The position numbers and the translations under genes are program-made. A stretch of DNA of 58,168 bases from CAZADS01 sp964483985 (GTDB lineage: Bacteria; Pseudomonadota; Alphaproteobacteria; Thalassobaculales; Thalassobaculaceae), in NCBI GenBank assembly GCA_964483985.1, contig CAZADS010000115.1:1-58168 (forward strand). Reading direction: 5' to 3'. The notes beneath the pieces were generated by a model, which worked only from the letters and a program-made list of their open reading frames with translations, had not been told where the DNA came from and did not search any database. The stretch's first letter is position 1. Each line of letters starts with the position of its first letter. Below are positions 18,842-27,788 of this stretch, piece after piece.

Positions 18842-19390
18842 TCCACTTTTAAACAGAAGGCAGTTGACGAAATGGAAAGGGCATAGGTTCAGATTAAGCA
18901 GATCGCGGTTAAACGAACCCGTGGGCACCGAACTCCTTCGTGGGATCTCAGCCCATTTACTTTAAAATTGTTAAACGAAAACAGTTTTATTTATGGCACC
19001 TCAATGATTATTTTCCTTATTTAACTCGAACCGGCGACGAAATAACCTTGCTCGCTCCTACACGATTCGGCTACCAAACAAACATTTTGGAAAGGCTTGT
19101 AAGTGGGAGCCTTGATGATTTTCCTTACTTTGGATACCTTTAAAATTCGTTTGGAATTCTTCTCAGTCCAAATACTCCTTCCAATATTTTATCCAACTGG
19201 ACAGACGATTTTGATTACATAACGGAAATTCGCGATTAGGGCATAATCACCCATACTTTTCATCCATTCGTTTCAGGATTTGGACATCGCATAAAATTAG
19301 TTGATCAACACATAAAACACCTTCGAATAAATAGCATTTGTTTTATGCGTGTGAAAAAGCAGCTCGGGGAGCAACCCAACATCAATCCGT
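18842..19390 (+). pseudogene. Decayed polysaccharide deacetylase, N-terminally truncated
   Basis: The apparent intergenic space carries the C-terminal half of a polysaccharide deacetylase (NodB/PuuE-like). One frame reads KAVDEMERA, a TAG at 18884, then GHRTPSWDLSPFTLKLLNE and FIYGTSM. After a single-base shift near 18995 another frame continues NDYFPYLTRTGDE...LDDFPYFGYL, is stopped by TAA at 19141, then runs SNILSNWTDDFDY, a TAG and THTFHPFVSGFGHR...KLVDQHIKHL. The order TPSWDLSP - LDDFPYFGY - HP.VSG.GHR is that of the family. The N-terminal half with the metal-binding DxD and HxxxH regions is not visible. At least one frameshift and three stops make it non-functional. Confidence 0.85.
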
Positions 19391-19616
19391 TACAAAGAAA
19401 ACATCACTATAAGACCACACAATATTTGCCAAATGTTAAAAAGAGATAACTAAACCTAATATACTATAACTTAGGGTGGCAGCTCTTAGTTCTTTGCATT
19501 TATAATAACAAAATAATAAAACCATTTCATAAGGAAATCAGCTCGGAATCGAGTGGCAAACAGTCCGGCTTATTGATAGTTTGTACAGGGATAAGCTTGT
19601 AGGAGTATAGATTATC

Positions 19617-21731
19617 TTGAAATCTGATCTAACTAACGAAAAAGACAAATCATTCAATCTAGACTCTTCAGTAATAGAAGATATTAAAGAAGCGATGTGG
19701 GAAATTGGGCTACCATTTTGCATCTTCAACCCCGATAACCATCTGATTTATTTCAACCAGCGTTTCCTAGACTATCAAAACCCAATATCGAATTCGATAA
19801 AACTCGGCATGGACTTCGAAGAATTTATTCAGGCAGAGGCGGAATGGCGTCATCAATATAGATTGATAGAAGATATTGATTCTTGGCTTCGCAACCGAAG
19901 AGAGAATCACTTTGATTCTCAAAAACCAATCGAATGTCTACAACCCAACGGTAATTCTATTCATGTAGAAACGTTCAAAACTCGAAAGGAGTTTTCAGTT
20001 GTTCTCCTTAAAGATGTGGGTCCTATAACAAAACTTCGAGAAACAGCCAATCGTTACGCACTGGCCGTAAAAGGTACTAACGATGGTTTATGGGACTGGG
20101 ACTTGAAAACAGATATTGTTTTTTATTCCGACAGATGGAAAGAGATGCTGGGTCTTTCATCAAAAGAAATTTCGAATTCACCAAACCAATGGCTAAATCT
20201 TGTTCATAATGACGATTTAGACCGAGTGAAAGCCTACCTAGAAGCCCATTTAAATGGAAGAATACCAAAATTTGAAATCGAATACCGAATTCGCCGCATG
20301 GATGACACATATCTCTGGGTACTAACAAGGGGTGTCGCAGAATTTAATTCTGAAGGAAAAGCTATTAGAATTGCGGGTTCCCAAACTGACATCGCAGATC
20401 GAAAGATAGCTGAACATCAGGCCATTCACGATGCGTTACACGATAGCCTTACCGGCCTAGCTAATCGCACTCTGTTTTTGGACAGAACACTACAATCATT
20501 AGCGCGGCAACAACGATTCCCAGCCATCAAATTTGCCATTATTTATTTGGACCTTGATCGTTTTAAGCTTGTAAATGAGAGCTTTGGATTTGTACATGGA
20601 GACGATTTGATTATCGCGGCATCCCGCCGTCTGGAAGATAACGTCAAATATGGTGATACCGTAGCTCGACTCGGGGGAGACGAATTTGCGATTTTACTGG
20701 AGGATATGCAAAACGTAGAAAAGGCCAGAAAATTTTCCGAAACACTCCAAAGAACTTTTTCGACGCCATTTTCTCTCCACGGAAAAGAGATTTTCACTAC
20801 AGCCTCGATGGGCATTGCTCATTCAGATAATGAATATCGACGACCTGAAGACATACTGCGAGATTCTGAACTCGCCATGTACCACGCAAAAAAACAGGGG
20901 AGAGCACAAAGCGTTGCTTTCCACCGAGCACTCAGAAAATCTTCCGTTAGTCCGGTGGACCTTGATACGGATCTACGACGTGCACTTGACCGAAACGAAA
21001 TGACCTTGAATTATCAACCCATTGTTTCGCTAACAAACGGACAAATATCAGGTTTTGAAGCACTGCTCCGCTGGGATCATAAAGACCTTGGTTCCATATC
21101 TCCAGCCGATTTCATTCCAGTGGCCGAGGAAACCGGATTGATTTATACCCTTGGACAATGGGTATTAGACCAAGCCTGCAAGCAAATGTTAATATGGAAT
21201 ATGGAACGACCGTTGGATAATCAATTCGAAATAAGCGTCAATTTATCGAGTCGCCAATTTGGTAATGCGGACCTTGTTAATATGATTATTGATAGCTTGA
21301 ATAGCTCGGGATTAAGTGCTTCTACGTTAAAATTAGAGATAACGGAGAGTGCGTTGATGGAAAATGCAGCCAGATCCGTACAAATGCTAAACCAACTGAA
21401 AGAGCTAGATATAAAAGTGTGTATAGATGATTTCGGAACTGGATACTCTTCTCTTAGCTATTTGCATACTTTTCCAATAGACACACTCAAAGTTGATAAA
21501 TCATTCGTTAAAGATATGAGTAAAAATTTTCAAAACATGGAAATTATAAGAACTATAACGATGTTGGCGCACAATCTAAGACTGGATGTCATAGCCGAAG
21601 GAGTAGAAAGCGCTAAGCAACATGCACAATTATCGGCTTTAGGTTGTCAATTTGCTCAAGGATACTATTTCTCTCGCCCAGTCAATAAACACGACGCATC
21701 GCGTTTAATTTTAGAAAACCGTCGTTGGTAA
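19617..21731 (+). CDS. PAS-GGDEF-EAL cyclic-di-GMP signalling protein
   Basis: A 704-residue cytosolic regulator with no membrane segment. Two PAS-like regions (about 25-130 and 140-265; the second ends with the PAC-type IADRKIAEHQA) precede a GGDEF domain (about 275-440) with an intact GGDEF at 353-357 and a C-terminal EAL domain (about 455-704) with EALLRW from 481, DDFGTGYSSL from 604 and AEGVES. Both catalytic signatures are intact, so it could make and degrade c-di-GMP. The start is a TTG; no better start is seen upstream. A membrane protein gene follows within 20 bases or overlaps slightly. Confidence 0.93.
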   Translation: MKSDLTNEKDKSFNLDSSVIEDIKEAMWEIGLPFCIFNPDNHLIYFNQRFLDYQNPISNSIKLGMDFEEFIQAEAEWRHQYRLIEDIDSWLRNRRENHFDSQKPIECLQPNGNSIHVETFKTRKEFSVVLLKDVGPITKLRETANRYALAVKGTNDGLWDWDLKTDIVFYSDRWKEMLGLSSKEISNSPNQWLNLVHNDDLDRVKAYLEAHLNGRIPKFEIEYRIRRMDDTYLWVLTRGVAEFNSEGKAIRIAGSQTDIADRKIAEHQAIHDALHDSLTGLANRTLFLDRTLQSLARQQRFPAIKFAIIYLDLDRFKLVNESFGFVHGDDLIIAASRRLEDNVKYGDTVARLGGDEFAILLEDMQNVEKARKFSETLQRTFSTPFSLHGKEIFTTASMGIAHSDNEYRRPEDILRDSELAMYHAKKQGRAQSVAFHRALRKSSVSPVDLDTDLRRALDRNEMTLNYQPIVSLTNGQISGFEALLRWDHKDLGSISPADFIPVAEETGLIYTLGQWVLDQACKQMLIWNMERPLDNQFEISVNLSSRQFGNADLVNMIIDSLNSSGLSASTLKLEITESALMENAARSVQMLNQLKELDIKVCIDDFGTGYSSLSYLHTFPIDTLKVDKSFVKDMSKNFQNMEIIRTITMLAHNLRLDVIAEGVESAKQHAQLSALGCQFAQGYYFSRPVNKHDASRLILENRRW

Positions 21732-21748
21732 TATGGATAGCAACGTCA

Positions 21749-22660
21749 ATGCCTAAAACTTTCGATCATTATTATCTCCAATATAAGAGTGGAACTAACT
21801 GGGAAACGCTAGAGCAATTAAACTCACTCGCGGTCATTAGTGATTACATTGGGGATAGAATTTCCGAACTTTCACCAACAAAGATTAGGATCGTCGGAGC
21901 TGCATTTTTAAAAAGTTCAAACAACTGGTCATATGAACAATTGTTTTATCTTGATCAATACAATATTCGTTTAGACAACTTGCCGCCCTTTATATTCGGT
22001 CTGACAAATCAAGATACCCCCAACAATGAAAAAATCACGCCTAAACTTGTTTTGGACGAGCCCGTAGACGGAAATCCAAAGCCGAAGTTTGACAATTACA
22101 AACCTCGTGAATTACCAACAAAGAAATCAAATCTGGGCCGCAAGATATTATTCACGATACTTGCATTGTTTTGCGTTATTTTAATAATTTTGGCGAGCCT
22201 TATTTTTGCGCGGCATACAGTTGTCCTTGATCAGTTAAACAAACTCGGGATAGGGACCTATCTAAGTGTCGCTAATAAGAAGACAGGATTAATGCCTAAA
22301 AAAAATAATTTCAACAATCACAAACCCGTCCAACCGCTAACAACTGGCCAAATCATTCGCCATTCGGGAGTCGCAAAGCCACTTTTAGGCCGATGGTCAT
22401 CTCAAAATTGTAAGACAAATTTCCTTGAATTCATTAAGGGTGGCTATAAGCAAGTTGCCGGTCAAAAATCGTCAGCTAGGCTGACAATAATAACAGAAAC
22501 AATTGAAGACGAATTTCAATATTACATAAGAAGATCACCAAACTTAATTGAACATTATCGGAAGGCAACGTCTAACGCTATTCAACGGTACGGAATAACC
22601 ACGGAAAATGGATTTTTACGAAACACAACCAAAGCCAAAATCTTTCGCCGCTGCAGATAA
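21749..22660 (+). CDS. Single-pass membrane protein of unknown function
   Basis: A 303-residue protein when started at the ATG 21749 (MPKTFDHYY); the TTG at 21725 would overlap the upstream c-di-GMP gene by 7 bases. The N-terminal cytoplasmic part of about 130 residues contains IRIVGAAFLKSSNNWSYEQLFYLDQ. One strong transmembrane helix (ILFTILALFCVILIILASLIFA) lies near 133-154, with a linker and a C-terminal region containing GRWSSQNCKTNFLEF that looks like a small beta domain (LLGRW, LTIITETI). I do not recognise a family. The tight spacing suggests an operon with the c-di-GMP enzyme and a possible role as its membrane partner. Confidence 0.7.
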   Translation: MPKTFDHYYLQYKSGTNWETLEQLNSLAVISDYIGDRISELSPTKIRIVGAAFLKSSNNWSYEQLFYLDQYNIRLDNLPPFIFGLTNQDTPNNEKITPKLVLDEPVDGNPKPKFDNYKPRELPTKKSNLGRKILFTILALFCVILIILASLIFARHTVVLDQLNKLGIGTYLSVANKKTGLMPKKNNFNNHKPVQPLTTGQIIRHSGVAKPLLGRWSSQNCKTNFLEFIKGGYKQVAGQKSSARLTIITETIEDEFQYYIRRSPNLIEHYRKATSNAIQRYGITTENGFLRNTTKAKIFRRCR

Positions 22661-22676
22661 TGGCAATTATTTGTAT

Positions 22677-23372
22677 TTAACCCTGTTCAAAAAATAGATC
22701 TAAAGGTTTCTCATTTTTTGGTTTTATGAGTTCTGGATAATCATTTGCCACGTTACCAACTTCGTTACTGACCAAAAAATATTCAAAATCTAGTCGCGCA
22801 CGATTCTGCATCAACTCTCTCGCTTCTTTTTGCTCTCCACAGAGCCAAACATCGTAATTAAGGTTGTTAATTATTACTGGCATTCTCGTATGAATATGAG
22901 CAATAGCAGGAGCCACTGAGGTAGTCAAAATAGCATAACTCACTATTTTCGAATCCTCTCTGGCTGGATTATTCCAAATCTCCCAGATTCCAGCAAAAGC
23001 AAACGGTAGTCCACCCTCAAGCTGTATGCGATATGCTTGTTTAATTTTTCCTCTTCTTTGCCATTCAAAAAATCCATCAGCCGGCACCAAACAGCGCTGG
23101 TACCGAAAGGCTTTTTTGAATGATAATTTTTGTTCTATGGATTCACAGCGTGCATTGATCATTTTTGGGCCAACTGAAATATTTTTAGCCCATTTTGGGA
23201 TCAGGCCCCAACGCAACATATCAAGGTGTTTTCCCCCATTTTGGTGTCTTATCACCGGAGCAAATTGGGTAGGTGCCACATTATATCTCGCCTGAAGATT
23301 AGGAGAATTACCAAAATTAAACATAATTCTTAAAGCTTCCACCGGTGTTGTAATACTATAACGTCCGCACAT
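22677..23372 (-). CDS. SRAP (YedK/HMCES) family abasic-site protein
   Basis: SOS response-associated peptidase family; these proteins form a covalent thiazolidine link to abasic sites in single-stranded DNA. It has 231 residues starting MCGRYS, where Cys2 (exposed after Met removal) is the cross-linking residue. Conserved N73 (MINARCES), E103 (GFFEW) and H161 (HTRMPVI) complete the active site. It converges with the membrane protein gene 16 bases away. No LexA-type operator could be recognised upstream by eye. Confidence 0.94.
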   Translation of the reverse strand: MCGRYSITTPVEALRIMFNFGNSPNLQARYNVAPTQFAPVIRHQNGGKHLDMLRWGLIPKWAKNISVGPKMINARCESIEQKLSFKKAFRYQRCLVPADGFFEWQRRGKIKQAYRIQLEGGLPFAFAGIWEIWNNPAREDSKIVSYAILTTSVAPAIAHIHTRMPVIINNLNYDVWLCGEQKEARELMQNRARLDFEYFLVSNEVGNVANDYPELIKPKNEKPLDLFFEQG

Positions 23373-23469
23373 TATGTAATTCCAACCAACATTTTGTTAT
23401 AGAAAAAGAGTATTCAAAACGGTTTATCGAGCCATTATACACAAACAGCGCTTACTTAACGGAGCTTGC

Positions 23470-24231
23470 ATGTCATACCAAGACCTTATCAACTCAACTA
23501 TCACTATTGCTCGAGAAGCTTCAAAAGTAATTATGAATTTCTACGAGGGCGATATTGCATCCAAAACGAAGTCTGACGGGTCCCCAGTTACGGCCGCCGA
23601 CCAGGCTGCAGATAACATAATCTTTTCTGCTCTTAATGATTTAACGCCAAATATTCCTATTATTTCGGAAGAAAGGGTCGATAACGGTATTATACCAGAT
23701 GTGTCGGGCGGAACCTTTTGGTTAGTTGACCCGCTAGATGGAACCAAAGAATTTATAAATCGAAACGGAGATTTCACCGTTAATATTGGCCTGATTGAAT
23801 CAGAAATACCGAAACTGGGCGTCATCATGACACCGGTCAACGGGTTAGTGTGGGCTGGTATAAACGGAATGGGCGCTTTTGAGGAAAATCCTAGCGGCTT
23901 ACGCCATTCGATAATGGCACGTAGAGCCGATAAACGAGCTTTGACAGTCGTAGCAAGTCGCTCACACCGGAGTGACCAATTAGAAGATTATATTTCAAAT
24001 CTAAAAGTTAAAAACTCAATTTCGAGGGGTTCCGCCCTTAAATTTTGTCTAGTTGCAAAAGGCGATGCGGATCTTTATCCTCGGACTGGTCCTACGATGG
24101 AATGGGATACCGCCGCTGGCCACGCTCTCCTGTTGGCTGCAGGTGGCACAGTCGAAACATTCGATGGCAAACCATTTCTTTATGCTAAAGAGGATTTTCT
24201 AAACGGCTGGTTCATAGCCAGAGGAAAATAA
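23470..24231 (+). CDS. cysQ: 3'(2'),5'-bisphosphate nucleotidase CysQ
   Basis: Inositol-monophosphatase-superfamily enzyme of 253 residues that removes the 3'-phosphate of PAP, the by-product of PAPS use. Metal-binding motifs are SEERVD (66-71), DPLDGTKEFI (87-96, the CysQ version with KEFI) and WDTAAGHALL near 208-217. It is divergent from the SRAP gene, 98 bases away. It completes a sulfate-activation set with cysD and cysNC about 7 kb to the left, though it is not in the same operon. Confidence 0.93.
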   Translation: MSYQDLINSTITIAREASKVIMNFYEGDIASKTKSDGSPVTAADQAADNIIFSALNDLTPNIPIISEERVDNGIIPDVSGGTFWLVDPLDGTKEFINRNGDFTVNIGLIESEIPKLGVIMTPVNGLVWAGINGMGAFEENPSGLRHSIMARRADKRALTVVASRSHRSDQLEDYISNLKVKNSISRGSALKFCLVAKGDADLYPRTGPTMEWDTAAGHALLLAAGGTVETFDGKPFLYAKEDFLNGWFIARGK

Positions 24232-24254
24232 TCAGAATCAAATTCGAGATTTAC

Positions 24255-25094
24255 TCAGTCACGCATCCACGCGTTGCCCCACAGGTTCAAGGTCCGGCGA
24301 TCATGGGGCCAATATCTAACTGCTTGATTCTCATCTATGTGTTCTATTTCAGCTGAAAATTCGACTTTATTGCCGTCGGGATCCAATATCATGAAAAACA
24401 AATTGTTCCCTGCACCGTGACGTCCCGGCCCCCACCAAATGGGAATATCCAACGATGCTAAATAGTCAGCCCAATCCCTTATATGATTCCATGAAGGCGT
24501 CTCGTAAGCGCAATGATCAAAACTTTTTTCCGCGGCTTTAAAAGCAGCGAAACTATGGTGCTCTATATCTGAACGATAAAAAACAGCTGTCACATCGCCA
24601 TCATTGGAAACTACTTGATCTGAAGCAAGAAACCCCAAAACTTGGCCATAGTAATGCATCAATCTTTCCAAATTCGGGGTAGTCACGACTACGTGCTGTA
24701 ACCGCCCGGAAATACCAGTTGGGCTGTTATCATATAATCTTTCGACGCCAAAACACATCATGTTTCCATCAGGATCCTGAACCGAAAATCCGCCCTGTTG
24801 AAAAAGAGGAGAGGAAAAATTTATGATCGATCCTTTCTGCTTAAGAATATGTTTCCTAAGTCTTTCTAATTGGTCATTTCCTGATAAGGAAAAACCGCTA
24901 AAATCAAGAGTTTTAGACGTACCTTTTCTTAAAATAATGCGCCGCTCAATTCCGCAAAAACACCATTGTTCGGAGCCCAATTTAGACTCCTCCATTTTCA
25001 GAGCCTTACGAAAAAATCGCCGCATGGGTTCTGGCTGCTCTGTCTGTATGCACAGGTGGTTTAGGGTAGCGGACCATAGAGGAGATGTCGGCAT
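24255..25094 (-). CDS. VOC-family protein with two glyoxalase/dioxygenase modules
   Basis: A 279-residue protein with two vicinal-oxygen-chelate modules: about 1-120 (NHLCIQTEQPEPMRRFF...VQDPDGNMMCF) and about 130-270 (LQHVVVTTPNLERLMHYY...LDPDGNKVEFSAE). The second module keeps candidate metal ligands, His in QHVVV, His in GPGRHGAGN and Glu in KVEFSAE, the H-H-E set of type I extradiol dioxygenases. The first module is probably structural. Its role could be ring-cleaving oxygenase or another VOC activity; the substrate is not readable. It converges with cysQ. Confidence 0.85.
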   Translation of the reverse strand: MPTSPLWSATLNHLCIQTEQPEPMRRFFRKALKMEESKLGSEQWCFCGIERRIILRKGTSKTLDFSGFSLSGNDQLERLRKHILKQKGSIINFSSPLFQQGGFSVQDPDGNMMCFGVERLYDNSPTGISGRLQHVVVTTPNLERLMHYYGQVLGFLASDQVVSNDGDVTAVFYRSDIEHHSFAAFKAAEKSFDHCAYETPSWNHIRDWADYLASLDIPIWWGPGRHGAGNNLFFMILDPDGNKVEFSAEIEHIDENQAVRYWPHDRRTLNLWGNAWMRD

Positions 25095-25279
25095 TACTAT
25101 ACTCCATATTACGATTAATTTTTAGCAAACAAATTCACCTGTTTTGGCAAGAGGGTTTTTGTGAAATAATCGGGATTAATTGGGTAATATTTCATCGGTT
25201 ATAAGTTTTTCATGTCTAATTTAACCAGACAATTCTGAGATAACCCTACCACGTTTTTCAAACTGGGTATCCTCTTCAT

Positions 25280-26227
25280 ATGCAACCAAGTCCTATAGCT
25301 TTCCCATCTTCTGAAACAATTGATAACGCGATAGTCTCGTTACTAGCTGGTGAGCTCGTGGCATTCCCTACAGAAACGGTCTATGGCCTGGGAGCCGATG
25401 CTACGAATGAATGTGCCGTAGCTAAAATTTTTGAAGTCAAACACCGACCGCGCTTCAACCCCCTTATTTGCCATCTCGGGTCAGTGGAAGCGGCATTGCG
25501 AGTGGGCAATTTCACAGAAACAGCATTAGATGTAGCCAAAGATTTTTGGCCAGGGCCTTTAACAATAATAGTAAATCGAAGTAATAATTGCCCCATTGCT
25601 TGGTTGGCCTCTGCTGGTTTGGAAAAGATCGCTCTTAGAGTACCATCTCATCCCATAGCCCGAGAGTTACTTAGTGGTGTGGAACGCCCTATCGCGGCAC
25701 CCAGCGCCAACCAATCTGGTCGAATTAGTCCTACTAGAGCCGAGCATGTAAATAAGGAGTTAGGGAATAGTCTTAAGATCATCATAGATGGTGGAGCATG
25801 TGCATGGGGATTAGAATCGACTGTTGTGGACCTATCTGGAATCAGGCCAATCTTGCTAAGGCCAGGTGCTATTACCTTGGAAGAATTACAAAACAAATTG
25901 GGGACTTTTGGAACGATTGATACTAATACCAGCATTGCATCACCAGGCATGCTCGCCAGCCATTATGCGCCTGAGTGTCCGGTAAGACTAGAAGCAACTG
26001 GTCCTAGAAATGGAGAGGTTTACCTTGGATTTGGTCCAGAGTCCAAGCATTACGATCAAACGTTAAGCGCCACCGGAAATCTCCGAGAGGCGGCTGCAAA
26101 TCTTTTTCACATGCTTAGAAAACTTGATGCTCCGAATATTAGAGGGATAGCCGTTGCTCCAATCCCGAAATACGGTCTCGGGGCAGCAATTAACGATCGA
26201 CTTTTACGAGCATCGGCCCCGAAATAA
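25280..26227 (+). CDS. tsaC: L-threonylcarbamoyladenylate synthase, Sua5 type
   Basis: Makes threonylcarbamoyl-AMP from threonine, bicarbonate and ATP for the universal t6A37 modification of tRNAs that read ANN codons. It has 315 residues: a YrdC domain (about 15-205, with FPTETVYGLGADA and KHRPRFNPL) plus the C-terminal Sua5 domain (from about 225, with SPGMLASHYAPECPV), so it is the long Sua5 form rather than the short TsaC/YrdC. It is followed 80 bases later by an FAD-linked oxidase on the same strand, probably co-transcribed. Confidence 0.95.
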   Translation: MQPSPIAFPSSETIDNAIVSLLAGELVAFPTETVYGLGADATNECAVAKIFEVKHRPRFNPLICHLGSVEAALRVGNFTETALDVAKDFWPGPLTIIVNRSNNCPIAWLASAGLEKIALRVPSHPIARELLSGVERPIAAPSANQSGRISPTRAEHVNKELGNSLKIIIDGGACAWGLESTVVDLSGIRPILLRPGAITLEELQNKLGTFGTIDTNTSIASPGMLASHYAPECPVRLEATGPRNGEVYLGFGPESKHYDQTLSATGNLREAAANLFHMLRKLDAPNIRGIAVAPIPKYGLGAAINDRLLRASAPK

Positions 26228-26307
26228 GTTTAGGATATGTTGCATAAAGGGTATTTTTTTTAGTATTTCAATAAATGATCTCGTTGCATTTTCATTAGGA
26301 GAAAGTT

Positions 26308-27774
26308 ATGGCCGAAATGGCCTCAAAATCGAAAACAGAGGCTGTCTACAAACCAAATTCGGCACAGTTGGCAGCTATAGAAGATATAAAAAACGTTGTC
26401 GGCGATGCTGGCTGGATAACCGATCTCAATAAAATGAAACCTCATCTAATTGAATGGCGTGGTCATTTCTATGGACTGGCGTTAATGCTTGTTCAGCCTA
26501 AAACAACACAGGAAGTATCTGAGGTAGTAAAGCTGTGTGCCCGGGCAAAGATCCCGATTGTACCCCAAGGTGGTAACACCAGTATGTGTGGAGGATCAGT
26601 TCCAACTAGTGAAGGTAATTCGATAATTATATCCCTTTCTCGAATGAACCAAATTCGTGGCATCGATGCGGATAATTATACGCTAATAGCCGAAGCCGGA
26701 TGCATTCTAAAAACCCTTAAAGACGCGGCCTCCAATGCCGACCGCTACTTTCCGCTCAGCCTAGCCGCAGAAGGTAGCTGTACGATAGGAGGCAATCTTT
26801 CAACTAACGCTGGTGGTACCAATGTCCTTAAATATGGTAACGCGCGCGACCTAGTCCTTGGTTTAGAGGTTGTTTTGCCCGATGGCCGTATTTGGGATGG
26901 ATTGCTAGCCTTAAGGAAGGACAACACTGGATACGATTTAAAACAATTATTTCTCGGATCTGAAGGAACTTTAGGAATTATCACTGCTGCTGTTCTCAAA
27001 TTGTTTCCCAAACCCCGAGCTATAGATGCGGCATACTGCGCAGTGCGCGACATAACGGCCGCTTTGGAATTACTTAACCGGTCCAGGGCAGAAAGTGGCG
27101 ACAGCGTCGAGACATTTGAATTAATTTCCCGACCTGTCCTAGATTTAATAATAAAGCACATTCCCAGCAGTAATGACCCCCTGGAACAACCCTATGATTA
27201 CTATGTACTTTTGGAATTAGTATGCACATCGGAAAATTACACAGATCAAAGTAATCTCCTTGAAAAAATTCTTTCTGAAGCTCTTACGGATGGTTTGGTT
27301 TTAGATGCAGCGCTATCTCAATCTGAGAAACATCGCCAAGCTTTTTGGGCACTCCGAGAAAACGCTAGCGAATCTCAAAAATTAGAGGGAGCATCAATCA
27401 AACATGATATTTCGATACCTGTATCCGCTATCCCTTCTTTTTATAATGATGCATGGAAAGCGGTCTTGGAAATTGAACCCAATGCCCGCCTAGTTGCCTT
27501 CGGACATGCTGGCGATGGGAATTTGCATTTTAATGTTGCTGAACCGGAGAATGGTGATAGAGAAAAATTTCTTGAAAAATGGCCTGCTATTAGTAAAGCG
27601 GTACATGATACAGTTCACTACTACAAAGGTTCAATAAGCGCAGAGCACGGAATCGGTCAACTCAAAAAAGATGAATTGACTCGTTATAAATCCAGTGTTT
27701 CCCTCGACTTAATGCGCCAAATAAAAACAGCACTCGACCCGCAAGGGATCATGAACCCTGGCAAGGTAATCTGA
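26308..27774 (+). CDS. FAD-binding oxidoreductase, GlcD / D-2-hydroxyglutarate dehydrogenase type
   Basis: A 488-residue flavoprotein of the FAD_binding_4 / FAD-oxidase_C family, which oxidises D-2-hydroxyacids such as D-lactate, glycolate or D-2-hydroxyglutarate. The FAD domain shows VPQGGNTSMCGGSVP (near 90-104) and LSTNAGGTNVLKYGN; the C-terminal domain shows the metal-site HAGDGNLHF and EHGIGQLKKDEL. A good ribosome site (AGGAG) lies before the ATG. The length and end of the protein match the D-2-hydroxyglutarate dehydrogenase-like branch. The electron acceptor cannot be told from sequence. Confidence 0.92.
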   Translation: MAEMASKSKTEAVYKPNSAQLAAIEDIKNVVGDAGWITDLNKMKPHLIEWRGHFYGLALMLVQPKTTQEVSEVVKLCARAKIPIVPQGGNTSMCGGSVPTSEGNSIIISLSRMNQIRGIDADNYTLIAEAGCILKTLKDAASNADRYFPLSLAAEGSCTIGGNLSTNAGGTNVLKYGNARDLVLGLEVVLPDGRIWDGLLALRKDNTGYDLKQLFLGSEGTLGIITAAVLKLFPKPRAIDAAYCAVRDITAALELLNRSRAESGDSVETFELISRPVLDLIIKHIPSSNDPLEQPYDYYVLLELVCTSENYTDQSNLLEKILSEALTDGLVLDAALSQSEKHRQAFWALRENASESQKLEGASIKHDISIPVSAIPSFYNDAWKAVLEIEPNARLVAFGHAGDGNLHFNVAEPENGDREKFLEKWPAISKAVHDTVHYYKGSISAEHGIGQLKKDELTRYKSSVSLDLMRQIKTALDPQGIMNPGKVI

Positions 27775-27788
27775 CAAGCGTACCTGTA

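Noticed and set aside
18940..19143. A separate 67-residue protein
   Set aside because: Its sequence is one fragment of the deacetylase pseudogene (NDYFPYL, LDDFPYFGYL), continuous with similarity on both sides in other frames or past stops.
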